From NCBI GenBank assembly GCA_947493145.1, contig CANLPZ010000002.1, positions 767,364 through 831,363 of the forward strand: a stretch of 64,000 bases of DNA, in the 5' to 3' direction. A model generated the notes under the pieces. The model searched no databases. It was given only the letters and a program-made list of their open reading frames with translations, and was not told the origin of the DNA. Below, piece after piece: positions 53,274 to 62,754 of the stretch. Position 1 is the first letter of the stretch; every line of letters begins with the position of its first letter. Source of the DNA: an uncultured Paracoccaceae bacterium (GTDB taxonomy: Bacteria; Pseudomonadota; Alphaproteobacteria; Rhodobacterales; Rhodobacteraceae). Both the position numbers and the translations under genes were made by a program.

Positions 53274-53443
53274 CATTTGGATCAAACCGGTTTCACGTCC
53301 TACGTTCACAATCTGTTCACTAACGCTTTATTTTTTGTGGCCAGTGATTGAGTTGTGAAATTCAAGACCTACATGGATGATTAGTTATTCGTGTCGTGAT
53401 AAAGTGACACTGAACAGGCAATACATAGGAGTAGACCCTCGTG

Positions 53444-54919
53444 ATGACAAAGGCGATACCGCTTTCAAACCCCACTCGAAAACCAATGCAGGCGCTTTGG
53501 GCGTTGATGCTTGGCGCGGCCCTCGTTGTTGGGCACGCGCTCCCAACGGAGGCCCGTGGCGCCCCTGAAAGCTTTGCCGACCTCGCCGAAGAGATCAGTC
53601 CATCGGTTGTGAACATCACGACCTCAACCGTTGTTGCAGGACGTACATTACCCGAAGGGATCGCCCCCGAAGGCTCGCCGTTCGAAGATTTCTTTCGTGA
53701 ATTCCAAGACCGCCAAGGAAATGGCGATCGACCACGTCGATCTTCAGCACTTGGATCAGGCTTTGTGATTTCTGAAGACGGCTTTGTCGTGACAAACAAC
53801 CACGTCATCGAAGGTGCAGATGAAATTCTGATCGAATTTTTCTCTGGCGAGGAATTGCCAGCCACATTGATCGGGCGCGACCCGAACACGGATATCGCGT
53901 TGCTCAAGGTCGAGGCAGATGAGCCATTGCCATTTGTGTCCTTTGGCGACAGCGACATCATGCGCGTCGGGGACTGGGTCGTCGCTATGGGGAACCCATT
54001 GGGGCAGGGGTTTTCTGTGTCTGCGGGGATCGTTTCGGCGCGCAACCGTGCGCTGTCAGGAACATATGACGATTATCTTCAAACCGATGCCGCGATTAAC
54101 CGCGGGAACTCGGGTGGCCCCTTGTTCAACATGGACGGCGATGTTGTCGGTGTGAATACGGCGATTTTGTCACCAAACGGCGGGTCAATCGGGATTGGCT
54201 TTTCCATGGCCTCAAACGTTGTGACACGTGTTGTCGATCAGCTGAAAGAATTTGGTGAAACCCGTCGCGGTTGGTTGGGTGTCAGTATTCAGAACCTGAC
54301 TGACGACATTGCCGAAAGCATGGGGCTTGAAAACGCAAATGGCGCATTGGTCACCAACGTCCCAGAAGGCCCTGCGTCCGAGGCGGGCATCCTATCCGGC
54401 GACGTTATCATGTCCTTTGACGGGCAAGAGGTCGAAGACGTGCGCGGTCTGGTGACCACTGTTGGGAACACACCCGTCGGCAAAGCCGTCCGCGTTGTGG
54501 TGTTCCGCGAAGGCGAAACAAAGACGCTAAAAGTAACACTGGGTCGTCGTGAAACAGCAGAAGCCATCGCATCGGCACAGACGCAAGAGGATGGCGAAGC
54601 ACCGGTTGAGCCTGCTGAACAGGAAATGATGGGTTTGACCTTGTCAGAACCAACGGACGAGTTGCGCGAACAGCTTCAGCTTGGGGATACGGCAACAGGT
54701 TTGGTGATTGTCGACATCGACGAAGGATCACAAGCCTTTGAAAAAGGTCTGCGTGCTGGCGATTTCATCACCGAAGCTGGGCAACAAAAACTGTCATCTG
54801 TTGACGATCTGAACGCCCGTATCGAAGAAGCCAAAGAGGCAGGTCGAAAGTCACTGTTGTTGTTGGTGCGCCGTGCAGGTGATCCGCGGTTCGTCGCGCT
54901 GTCGCTCGAAGAACTGTAA
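53444..54919 (+). CDS. Periplasmic serine protease Do (DegP/DegQ-like, HtrA family)
   Basis: 491 residues from the ATG at 53444 (AGGAG upstream). A signal peptide ends near TEARG. The trypsin-like domain has its catalytic triad at His120 (TNNHVIEGAD), Asp150 (NTDIALLKV) and Ser223 (RGNSGGPL). Two PDZ domains follow (GWLGVSIQNLTDDIAES and the second ending LVIVDIDEGSQAF). It removes or refolds damaged periplasmic proteins. It follows hflKC behind a terminator, a common roseobacter arrangement, so it has its own promoter; the upstream region has TTCACAATCTGTTCAC-like repeats but no confirmed heat-shock site. Confidence 0.95.
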   Translation: MTKAIPLSNPTRKPMQALWALMLGAALVVGHALPTEARGAPESFADLAEEISPSVVNITTSTVVAGRTLPEGIAPEGSPFEDFFREFQDRQGNGDRPRRSSALGSGFVISEDGFVVTNNHVIEGADEILIEFFSGEELPATLIGRDPNTDIALLKVEADEPLPFVSFGDSDIMRVGDWVVAMGNPLGQGFSVSAGIVSARNRALSGTYDDYLQTDAAINRGNSGGPLFNMDGDVVGVNTAILSPNGGSIGIGFSMASNVVTRVVDQLKEFGETRRGWLGVSIQNLTDDIAESMGLENANGALVTNVPEGPASEAGILSGDVIMSFDGQEVEDVRGLVTTVGNTPVGKAVRVVVFREGETKTLKVTLGRRETAEAIASAQTQEDGEAPVEPAEQEMMGLTLSEPTDELREQLQLGDTATGLVIVDIDEGSQAFEKGLRAGDFITEAGQQKLSSVDDLNARIEEAKEAGRKSLLLLVRRAGDPRFVALSLEEL

Positions 54920-54941
54920 ACCTGTCTTCATTTGAAAATGC

Positions 54942-54971
54942 AAAAGGGCGCTTTTATAAGCGCCCTTTTTT
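54942..54971 (+). terminator. Terminator after the Do protease gene
   Basis: AAAAGGGCGCTT-TTAT-AAGCGCCCTTTTTT, perfect stem and T-tract, 22 bases after the stop. Confidence 0.9.
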
Positions 54972-54999
54972 GTTTGGATAAACCCGATTTTGCGTGGCA

Positions 55000-55293
55000 T
55001 TAGGCACTGATTTCGCAAATCGCCTTGTGTCCATCGCTGGCTTCGATCAGACCGGCGTCTGTGAACGTGGCGTGCACGTATTTTGGATCGATCGTTTCAT
55101 TGTATAGGTACGATACACATTTGCGCGTTCCGCTTTCACTTACCGCTTGGTGGGATCCGATGATCGCACCGACTGTGTCTTGTGTCATACCCACCTGTAG
55201 CTGGCGAACGCCGCTATGTTTGCTCCCCGAAATAGGGGATTGCATACATGCGGTCATGGCGACAGCCGCGCCGATTAAGCAAAGATGTTTCAT
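55000..55293 (-). CDS. Small lipoprotein with BamE/SmpA-like domain
   Basis: 97 residues. The signal peptide ends in a lipobox MTAC with the lipidated Cys at residue 16. The short mature part VGMTQDTVGAIIGSHQAVSESG has the pattern 'lqvGMTq.qV..iiGs' seen in SmpA/OmlA/BamE-type domains, followed by a beta strand and CVSYLYNE. Such lipoproteins act in outer-membrane assembly or stability; the small size and lack of other Bam genes leave the exact role open. Two cysteines in the mature part may be paired. Confidence 0.72.
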   Translation of the reverse strand: MKHLCLIGAAVAMTACMQSPISGSKHSGVRQLQVGMTQDTVGAIIGSHQAVSESGTRKCVSYLYNETIDPKYVHATFTDAGLIEASDGHKAICEISA

Positions 55294-55366
55294 TCTGTTT
55301 CCTCAAAATAGCGTAATTTGGAACGTGCTGCTTCGCTTAGCCGACCACAATGGAAACGCCAGTCGC

Positions 55367-55906
55367 TCAACCGTTGTCCAAATCTTCGCGATGGTATTCG
55401 ATCACACCCAGAATTTGTGCGGTGTGCATTGTTAAATAACTGCTGTCCGTCCCGCGTTCCTTTTGGAACTTACGGATCGCCGTTTTGGTCACGAAATCCA
55501 TTTTCCCGTTAACAGGACCATAGAAATATCCGCGCGCTTTTAAGGCGCGTTGCAACGTTGATGTGCGCTCAACCGTCAAAAGCTGCGGGCAGGGTGTTTC
55601 GAACTGCAATTCCTCTCGATCTTTGATGATCACGGGGTTGGTAATCGTTTTGTACCGCTCTGGCGCGTAAAGTGACCCATCGGGATTATAGGACGCAGGT
55701 GCAACAAAGACCTCTTCGGTCACGGTTTCTATCACGGCGGGTGTTGTATCTTTTGCGTAACACCTGCCGTTGACCACTTGAGGTAATTCCGGGTCAAAGA
55801 TATCCAACATCGTGGCATCCGCCCCGCCCAACGAATTTCCCATCGTTTGACAGCCTGCAAGGAATACCCCTGCAAAAGCAATAGATATCAATTGGTTGGC
55901 GTTCAC
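55367..55906 (-). CDS. Lipoprotein with C-terminal peptidoglycan-binding domain
   Basis: 179 residues. A lipobox LAGC (Cys19) follows a short hydrophobic signal. The C-terminal ~60 residues fit a PG_binding_1 fold (STLQRALKARGYFYGPVNGKMDFVTKTAIRKFQKERG), which tethers to peptidoglycan. The middle (CYAKDTTPAVIETVTEEVFVAPASYNPDGSLY) is of unknown fold. The arrangement suggests an outer-membrane-to-wall anchor, similar in spirit to Pal-type proteins but without an OmpA domain. It stands alone behind the BamE-like gene. Confidence 0.8.
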   Translation of the reverse strand: MNANQLISIAFAGVFLAGCQTMGNSLGGADATMLDIFDPELPQVVNGRCYAKDTTPAVIETVTEEVFVAPASYNPDGSLYAPERYKTITNPVIIKDREELQFETPCPQLLTVERTSTLQRALKARGYFYGPVNGKMDFVTKTAIRKFQKERGTDSSYLTMHTAQILGVIEYHREDLDNG

Positions 55907-55977
55907 TGCTCTGCCTAATATATGCCGTTTCGGCTGTTGTTTCCTGTAAATTACCTAAAAAACCCCGCGCAGCATAG

Positions 55978-56459
<482 letters not shown>

Positions 56460-56460
<1 letters not shown>

Positions 56461-57176
56461 TGCGTTGGCTGGTTGCAGCGATCGGGCTTGCCGCCAGCCC
56501 AAGCTTTGCCGATATCAAATCGGCGACCTATACTGACCCGACAACTCGTTATGCGCATGGTATATTAGGCGACGCGATCGAATTTGAAACCTTATCAGTC
56601 ACGATGACGGATGGGTCGGTCGTGAACCTGTCGTGGCGCGATACGATTGTTTTCGAAGACCTTGAACCACGGTTGGCTGATGTGAATGGCGATGGTGCGC
56701 CAGAACTTATTGTCATTGAAAGCCATGAAAACCTTGGGGCGCGTTTGGCGGTCTATGGGGTCGATGGTAAGGCTGTGGTTTTGTTTGCAGCCACCGATTT
56801 TATTGGTCGTTCGAACCGGTGGCTTGCGCCCTTGGGCGCGGCTGATCTGGACGGTGATGGTGCGATCGAACTGGCGTTTATCGACCGTCCGCATTTGGCC
56901 AAAGTCCTGCGCGTGTTTCGGTATTTAGAAACGGGCGGCAAACCTGCGTTAACCTTGATCGCAGAGCGCCAAGGTTTGACCAACCACAAAATTGGCGAAG
57001 ACTTCATTTCCGGCGGAATTCGCGACTGCGGGCAGGGTCCAGAGATCATCACAGCGGATGCTGGGTGGAACCGGATCGTTGCGACTCGTTTGGACGCCGA
57101 TGGTCAGTTGAACAGCACGGATATCGGTGCATTCACAGGGCCAAAATCGTTAAAGACGGCCGTTGATCGCTGTTAG
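56460..57176 (+). CDS. Exported FG-GAP/VCBS-repeat-like protein
   Basis: 238 residues. A short signal peptide (RWLVAAIGLAASPSFA) is followed by beta-propeller-like repeats with Ca2+-binding loops DVNGDGAPEL and DLDGDGAIEL (D-x-[DN]-x-D-G). Repeats of the VCBS/FG-GAP type occur in integrin-like and secreted proteins. No enzyme motif is visible. The start overlaps the ferredoxin stop (TAATG); the convergent cobS overlaps its end by 4 bp. Function unknown. Confidence 0.75.
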
Positions 57177-57940
57177 GTGAAAATGACCGTCAGCGTTAGC
57201 AACACTGTGATTTCAGTCACTTGTTGTGTCGCCCCCAAAACATCACCGGTTTGTCCGTCAATTTTTGCCATCGCAATCGCGGCGCAGCCAGCAACGATCA
57301 ATGTGGCGATTGCCAAAACCGGTACGGCAACCCAACCCAGCAAGACCACAGATAAAACAGCCGCGATGCCGCATGCGATCCATGCGGTTGGCATTTCGGG
57401 TCGGCCCACTGACGATGACAGCCCACCGTCACGTGCATTTGGCAGCGCGGCCATAACGAAACTCATTGCCGCACGACTAAGGGCAAAGGCGACCATCAAG
57501 CTGGTCCAAGGCGCGATTGGCAAAAGCGTGACCAATGCCATCCACCGCAGCCCAATCCCCATGATCAGCGCAAGCACCCCATAGGCCCCAATCCGGCTGT
57601 CTTTCATAATGTCTAAACGGCGCGTTTTGTCCCAACCGCCCCACAGACCGTCGGCACAATCAGCCAATCCGTCTTCGTGCATGGCACCTGTAAATATCAT
57701 AACCAAAGCAAGAATAAGCCCAGCGACGATTTCCGCAGGCACGCCAAGTGCAAATAAGACGTGAGAAATTGTCGCACATAAAATCGCCAAGACCATGCCC
57801 ACGATGGGAAAGCTCCACGCCGCTGCCGCGCCTCTTTCCTGTACTTTTGTTAGGTTTATTGCGACCGGAAAGCGCGTTAACAAACCTATGCTGGCGATGA
57901 TGTCAGCAAGTTGAATCATTTTAATGTCGCTGCGTGGCAT
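57173..57940 (-). CDS. cobS: Adenosylcobinamide-GDP ribazoletransferase (cobalamin synthase)
   Basis: 255 residues with several transmembrane helices. Family motifs: LLTRFPVAINLTK, AAWSFPIVGMVLA, the metal-binding FTGAMHEDGLADCADGLWGGWDKTRRLDIMKDSRIGAYG. It joins adenosylcobinamide-GDP to alpha-ribazole in the last steps of vitamin B12 synthesis. It is divergent from cobT with an 80-bp intergenic region, too short for a cobalamin riboswitch; I see none. The ATG at 57940 has an AAAGG ribosome-binding site. Confidence 0.95.
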   Translation of the reverse strand: MPRSDIKMIQLADIIASIGLLTRFPVAINLTKVQERGAAAAWSFPIVGMVLAILCATISHVLFALGVPAEIVAGLILALVMIFTGAMHEDGLADCADGLWGGWDKTRRLDIMKDSRIGAYGVLALIMGIGLRWMALVTLLPIAPWTSLMVAFALSRAAMSFVMAALPNARDGGLSSSVGRPEMPTAWIACGIAAVLSVVLLGWVAVPVLAIATLIVAGCAAIAMAKIDGQTGDVLGATQQVTEITVLLTLTVIFT

Positions 57941-58019
57941 AAACTGGACCTTTCTGTTGATCCGGTGAACGTCTAACAGCGGTACAAAGAATTAGACACG
58001 AAATCAACGAGGCACATTG

Positions 58020-59036
58020 ATGACCGCTCCCTTCACAACGCTGAACGAATTTAAGGCTATGTTGGCGACGTTGACCCAACCAAATCCGGATGCTGCATCC
58101 GCGGCGATGGAACGCAATGCAGTTCTAACAAAACCGCAAGGGGCGCTTGGCCGGTTGGAAGATTTGGCCATTTGGTACGCGGGGTGGCGCGGGGACGAAG
58201 CTCCCAGTATCGAAAAGCCACAGGTTGTGATCTTTGCCGGAAACCATGGCGTCACGGCGCAAGGCGTGTCGGCATTTCCGGCCGAAGTGACCGCACAAAT
58301 GGTGATTAACTTTCAACATGGCGGTGCGGCGATTAACCAACTGTCTCGGTTTGCCGGCGCGCAATTGGATGTCCATGCGTTGCAATTGGAAAACCCCACT
58401 CAAGATTTCACGCAAACTTGCGCCCTGAGCGAGGCCGAATTGGTCGACGCACTTGCCACAGGTTGGGCATCAGTTGACGACAACACCGATGTGTTGATCA
58501 CTGGCGAAATGGGGATCGGTAACACAACGGCAGCTGCGGCGATTTTTGCCGCGCTGACAGATCAAGACGCCGAAAAATGGACCGGTCGTGGAACCGGTGT
58601 CGATGATGCTGGATTGGCGACAAAGACCAAAGTTGTGACCGCAGGGTTGGCACGTCACAAAGACAGCCTTTCAGATCCAATCGAAGTTTTACGCTGTTTC
58701 GGTGGCCGCGAAATCGCAGCTATGGCTGGGGCAATCGCCTCAGCGCGTGCGAAATCCATCCCTGTGATCCTTGACGGGTTTATCTGTACTTCTGCGGCCA
58801 TGGTGCTTGAAAAGGCACAATCAGGTGCGCTGGATCACTGTGTTGCGGGCCATGTCAGCGCCGAAGGTGCGCATTCAGAGGCATTGACCATCTTAGGCAA
58901 AGAGCCACTGCTGGCGCTTGGACTGCGTTTGGGGGAAGGCTCTGGTGCGGGGCTTGCGATCAACATTCTGCAAGCAGCCGTTGCGTGTCATTCCGGCATG
59001 GCGACATTTGCCGAAGCAGGGGTCGCAGACAGTTAA
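58020..59036 (+). CDS. cobT: Nicotinate-nucleotide:dimethylbenzimidazole phosphoribosyltransferase
   Basis: 338 residues from the ATG at 58020. Family blocks are [57 protein letters not shown] and [19 protein letters not shown]. The catalytic Glu is in the late [13 protein letters not shown] region. It makes alpha-ribazole 5'-phosphate for B12. Divergent from cobS, ending before a bidirectional terminator. Confidence 0.96.
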   Translation: MTAPFTTLNEFKAMLATLTQPNPDAASAAMERNAVLTKPQGALGRLEDLAIWYAGWRGDEAPSIEKPQVVIFAGNHGVTAQGVSAFPAEVTAQMVINFQHGGAAINQLSRFAGAQLDVHALQLENPTQDFTQTCALSEAELVDALATGWASVDDNTDVLITGEMGIGNTTAAAAIFAALTDQDAEKWTGRGTGVDDAGLATKTKVVTAGLARHKDSLSDPIEVLRCFGGREIAAMAGAIASARAKSIPVILDGFICTSAAMVLEKAQSGALDHCVAGHVSAEGAHSEALTILGKEPLLALGLRLGEGSGAGLAINILQAAVACHSGMATFAEAGVADS

Positions 59037-59067
59037 GGGAATACCCCCTTTGAGCGATCGAAATTAA

Positions 59068-59095
59068 AAAAACCGCGCCACGTTGCGCGGTTTTT
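59068..59095. terminator. Bidirectional terminator after cobT and the GspL-like gene
   Basis: AAAAACCGCGC-cacgtt-GCGCGGTTTTT with A/T tracts on both strands; it reaches into the stop codon of the convergent gene. Confidence 0.85.
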
Positions 59096-61907
59096 ATCCG
59101 ATTTCTAAAACGATATTTCGCCCGTTTTTGGTATAACGCAGCGCTGTTTCGCTGATCGATGTGACGCGCCCACCATCAAGCCGGTCGCCTTTTTGAACGG
59201 TGACCAAGCGTCCGTTTTTCAGGCGAACAATTGCCTTGCGCGCGGAGGGGGTGCCTGAGACGCCCAGCAAGTTTATACGGCGCAGATTGATGGCGTTCGT
59301 CTGTGTGGCTTGTCGCGCAACTGTGGTGGCGGTCGGGCCAGATGGTTTGGTGGTTCGTGGCGCAACGGCCGCAACGACATTCCCTGATGAAGCGGCTTTT
59401 GCTGCCTTCGCTGCATTTGCGCGGGCCTGTTTCACCGTGCGATCGAAATTGCGCGGACGGGTTTGTGGTTGTCGTGAATTGGCAACGGCCAAACGTGTCG
59501 CCGATGCGGTTGGATCGGCATTCGCGTCTGCCTCTGCCTGCGCGATTGCGGCGGCTTCTAACGCGGCTTTTTCAGCAGCAGCCGCGACAGCGGAGGCCTC
59601 TGCCTCACGTGCGGCGGCGGCTGCGACAGCGGCGATTTGAATGTTATTTGTTCGTGTTTTAGGTCGAATTGCCGCCAGTTCTGAACGGCTCAGCCCGCCC
59701 AGCGTTTCACGTTCGTTTTTTTCAACCAAACTTTCGGGACGTGGTTTGGGGCGGAACCCTTTTAAACGTTCGTCCGCCAGCGCGATAACATCTGGCCCCA
59801 ACCCGTCAGGGCGCAATGGTGCAACCTTTGGCGGCTTGCCGGCGAAAACGGTGAACCCATTGGGGGAGACCGCGCCTTCGGCCGTTGCAAGGATTAACCC
59901 TCGTGCGTCGCGCTGGAAAACCGTGTTCAACGCAACCGGTGTGGCCAATTCTGACATGTCAAAATCGCTCAGCACGGTCCGTAAAGCAGGCAAGGCCACC
60001 GCATCGGTGACCTTTACTTTTGCATCAACAGTTGCAACGTAGAGCGTGTCCAGATCGTCGCGCAGGGGGAGGTCCGGTTCGGTCGGTGGCAATTGCCAAA
60101 TTCCCGTGGCGGCGTAGAACCGTGTCGCGGTTTCCAGATCCTCGTCTATTTCTGGAACTGGCGCTTCAAGCGGGATGTCCTCACGCGAGGCATCTAACAA
60201 TTCTTCTTGCGACGGCAGCGCAAGGGAGGCTTGGGTCAAATTGTCGGGGTCATGTAAATTGACACCATTGGCAAGAGCTTCGCTGGGCAAACCCGCTGGT
60301 GCAATTTCTGCAACGGCTGTGGATGTATCTGCGCGTTTGAACAATCCGGCCAATCCATCGTCTGTAAAAAACGATGCCCAGACCGCGACGCCAGCCATAA
60401 ACAGCAACAAGATCGCAGTCAGGATCAAACCTAAAAACTTTGGTTTGCCGCCGACTTCCTTTTTCGCTTTTTTACGCGCGCCAAAAATCGTCATTTGCGC
60501 GCGCTCTTCTTGCGGCGTCAGACGCTTCTTCGATTTCACCTTAACTTTTTCGGTTTTCGTTTTGCGCGAATTCCGCCGGCTCAGGAACATTCCGGTTGGG
60601 TTGTTCGGCGGGGCGTCAGTTGGATCGGGCGCAACCGTTGCTGTCAACCCAGACGCCAATTCGGCGGCGTCTTCTTCTGTCAGCGCTGTTTCCGCCTGTC
60701 CAGTAACTGGGGTCGCGGGCACATCAGGTGTTGCGACATCATCGACAACAGGCGCATTGAGCGTTGGCGCGTTTGGCGGTTCTGTTCCATCCCGTTTGAC
60801 GCCGCCCAACGATGGTGCCGCCGCCGTGTTTGCGTCGGTTTCAGTCGCGACAACGGGTGCAGAAAGGGCAGGTTCAACAGGTAGACCTGTAGTCTCGTCC
60901 GCGCTTTTGGCTTCTGGCGCAGGTGGTTCGGACCCCGTGCGTCGTGTCCCAAACATGGGAACGGTGGGTGTATCTTCTTCGGGCGCGGGGTCGGGCGTTT
61001 CGGATTGGGCCTCTGTCGCGGGCTCTGGAACATCAACTGTTTCTTCTGTCGCAACGACAACAGTGTCGTCCGGCGTTGAAACGGGATCAGAGGGTTTCGC
61101 AACATCTTCTTGCTTTTCTGCCGCGACATCGCTGGTTTCTGGCTTTGGTGTGCCGCTATCGGCAGCTTCCGTGTTTTCAGGTGCGCTCGTCTCGTCGGTT
61201 TGTGCGCTTGTCGCATCCGATGCCGTCGGTTCAACATCCTGCGCCGTATCATCAACCGTTTGTTGTACATCTTCAGTCAGAACAGTTTCAGCCACATCCG
61301 CGTCAGGGTGTTCGTCGGGCATTTCGTCGACGCTTGGCGGCTCTGCGGCGACTCGGGCGACCGGCGCAACTGCGATCCCGCTTTCCACAACAAGGGTGTC
61401 GTCTCTTTCAATGCTTCCCAACCTTGCGCCCGCTGCCAGCGCCGCGTGCGACGGACCAAAGACGACTTCGACTGGGAAATCCTCAGGCGCTGCGGCAGCA
61501 ACAAAACTGACAGGGTTAAAACGATGTTCAGTGGCAAAACCTTCGGCCTCTGCCAATGTTTCGCGCGCAACTGCCGCGATGTAGGTGGTGCCATTTTGGG
61601 ACACCCAATCAAACACCAATTCATCCAACGCATACGGTGTCGCGCCTTCCAGCGCGGCACGAACCGTATTTTCGTCGGCATTGGCCACATCTAATTTGGT
61701 GAATTTAATCTGGTCGTTTGGCAGAACAATCTTGCACGTCACATCGCCAGTTTCGAAAACCTGCGCCTTGCCACGCAGCGCTGCCAATTCGCCAATCAAA
61801 CTTTGCGCATCCAAACCCACATGGTCGATCAGTTTCCATGCCTGATTGTCGCGCCACAAAAGACGGATACCTTCGAAGGAAAGTGAAAGTGCAAAATTTG
61901 GCTTCAT
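59094..61907 (-). CDS. GspL/PilM-like N-terminus fused by a disordered linker and one TM helix to a GspC/PilP-like C-terminus
   Basis: 937 residues. Residues ~1-160 look like the cytoplasmic actin-like fold of GspL/PilM (FTKLDVANADENTVRAALEG, YALDELVFDWVSQNGTTYIAAVARETL). A Pro/Ala/Glu/Asp-rich disordered linker runs to ~440, then a basic segment (SRRNSRKTKTEKVKVKSKKR). A single transmembrane helix follows at 491-513 (FLGLILTAILLLFMAGVAVW). After a periplasmic stretch, the last ~60 residues (RINLLGVSGTPSARKAIVRL, then NGRLVTVQKGDRLDGGRVTSI) match the GspC/PilP homology fold. No other secretion or pilus genes lie here. Relatives are often mislabelled 'translation initiation factor IF-2'. Its role is inferred only from fold resemblance. 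Confidence 0.68.
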   Translation of the reverse strand: MKPNFALSLSFEGIRLLWRDNQAWKLIDHVGLDAQSLIGELAALRGKAQVFETGDVTCKIVLPNDQIKFTKLDVANADENTVRAALEGATPYALDELVFDWVSQNGTTYIAAVARETLAEAEGFATEHRFNPVSFVAAAAPEDFPVEVVFGPSHAALAAGARLGSIERDDTLVVESGIAVAPVARVAAEPPSVDEMPDEHPDADVAETVLTEDVQQTVDDTAQDVEPTASDATSAQTDETSAPENTEAADSGTPKPETSDVAAEKQEDVAKPSDPVSTPDDTVVVATEETVDVPEPATEAQSETPDPAPEEDTPTVPMFGTRRTGSEPPAPEAKSADETTGLPVEPALSAPVVATETDANTAAAPSLGGVKRDGTEPPNAPTLNAPVVDDVATPDVPATPVTGQAETALTEEDAAELASGLTATVAPDPTDAPPNNPTGMFLSRRNSRKTKTEKVKVKSKKRLTPQEERAQMTIFGARKKAKKEVGGKPKFLGLILTAILLLFMAGVAVWASFFTDDGLAGLFKRADTSTAVAEIAPAGLPSEALANGVNLHDPDNLTQASLALPSQEELLDASREDIPLEAPVPEIDEDLETATRFYAATGIWQLPPTEPDLPLRDDLDTLYVATVDAKVKVTDAVALPALRTVLSDFDMSELATPVALNTVFQRDARGLILATAEGAVSPNGFTVFAGKPPKVAPLRPDGLGPDVIALADERLKGFRPKPRPESLVEKNERETLGGLSRSELAAIRPKTRTNNIQIAAVAAAAAREAEASAVAAAAEKAALEAAAIAQAEADANADPTASATRLAVANSRQPQTRPRNFDRTVKQARANAAKAAKAASSGNVVAAVAPRTTKPSGPTATTVARQATQTNAINLRRINLLGVSGTPSARKAIVRLKNGRLVTVQKGDRLDGGRVTSISETALRYTKNGRNIVLEIG

Positions 61908-62061
61908 GTCAGTACTTTAGCGCTCTATCTTCCAGTTGGTTGCTCTGGATGCCTTTTCATTAAGTATAGCAGGTTTTTGCTAAAATAAACCCATTGTCGA
62001 AGAACCGGCTGCACTTCGCCTTTCGACTGTGAAACAATGCGTGCAACGAAAAGGAGTTCTT

Positions 62062-62754
62062 ATGCGTTTTGTTCTAATTTTAGCGGCTTTGTTTTGGACG
62101 CAAATTGCGGTCGCAGAAGGCAACACAGGCCTGATTACCGTCACCGGTGAAGGGTCTGTTGATGCGGAGCCTGACATGGCGTGGATTACAATCGGCGTGT
62201 CCGAAGACGCCCCAACTGCGGCGGAGGCAACAGACAAAGCCACCACAGCGATGTCAGATGTCATTGCACGCTTTGCTGCAATTGGGATCGACGAGGCCGA
62301 TATGCAAACCAGCGGCATCAATCTTCATCCACGTTATGACAACCGGCCGCGCAATGATGGTGAACCGCCAAAGCTGATCGGATATGTTTTCTCAACGACG
62401 CTACAAGTTCGTATTCGGTCCTTGGAAATGTTGGGCCAAGTCATGGATGACGCTGTGGGCGAGGGCGCGAACGGATTTCATGGTCTTCGATTTGACATTG
62501 CCGAACCGCGCCCTTTGCAGGATGAAGCGCGGGTAAGGGCGGTTCAGGATGCAGTGGCAAAGGCAACATTACTGGCGCAAGCTGCTGGCGTTTCTTTGGG
62601 ATCTATTCACTCGATCTCCGAACATGGCGGGCACCGTGGTGGACCGGTCATGATGGCAGAGGCCGCAATGATGCGTGACAGTGGCGGCGGCGTCGCAGCA
62701 GGCGAGGTGACGCTACAAAGCAGCGTCACCATGGTTTTTGAAATCGCAGATTAA
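62062..62754 (+). CDS. SIMPL-domain (DUF541) periplasmic protein
   Basis: 230 residues from MRFVLILAALFWTQIAVAEG, where AAGGAG precedes the ATG at 62062. After the signal peptide comes the SIMPL fold: GLITVTGEGSVDAEPDMAWITIGVSEDAPTAAEA, then GIDEADMQTSGINLHPRYD and GFHGLRFDIAEPRPLQDEARVRAV. SIMPL proteins are periplasmic or outer-membrane-linked with largely unknown function, sometimes tied to oxidative or stress tolerance. The stop overlaps the convergent metY by 4 bp. Confidence 0.9.
   Translation: MRFVLILAALFWTQIAVAEGNTGLITVTGEGSVDAEPDMAWITIGVSEDAPTAAEATDKATTAMSDVIARFAAIGIDEADMQTSGINLHPRYDNRPRNDGEPPKLIGYVFSTTLQVRIRSLEMLGQVMDDAVGEGANGFHGLRFDIAEPRPLQDEARVRAVQDAVAKATLLAQAAGVSLGSIHSISEHGGHRGGPVMMAEAAMMRDSGGGVAAGEVTLQSSVTMVFEIAD

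Noticed and set aside
57941..58019. Cobalamin riboswitch between cobS and cobT
   Set aside because: The gap is only 79 bp and lacks the B12-box core; too short for the aptamer.
59094..61907. Translation initiation factor IF-2 annotation for the large Ala/Glu-rich protein
   Set aside because: No GTPase G1-G5 motifs exist; the resemblance is only the low-complexity middle.
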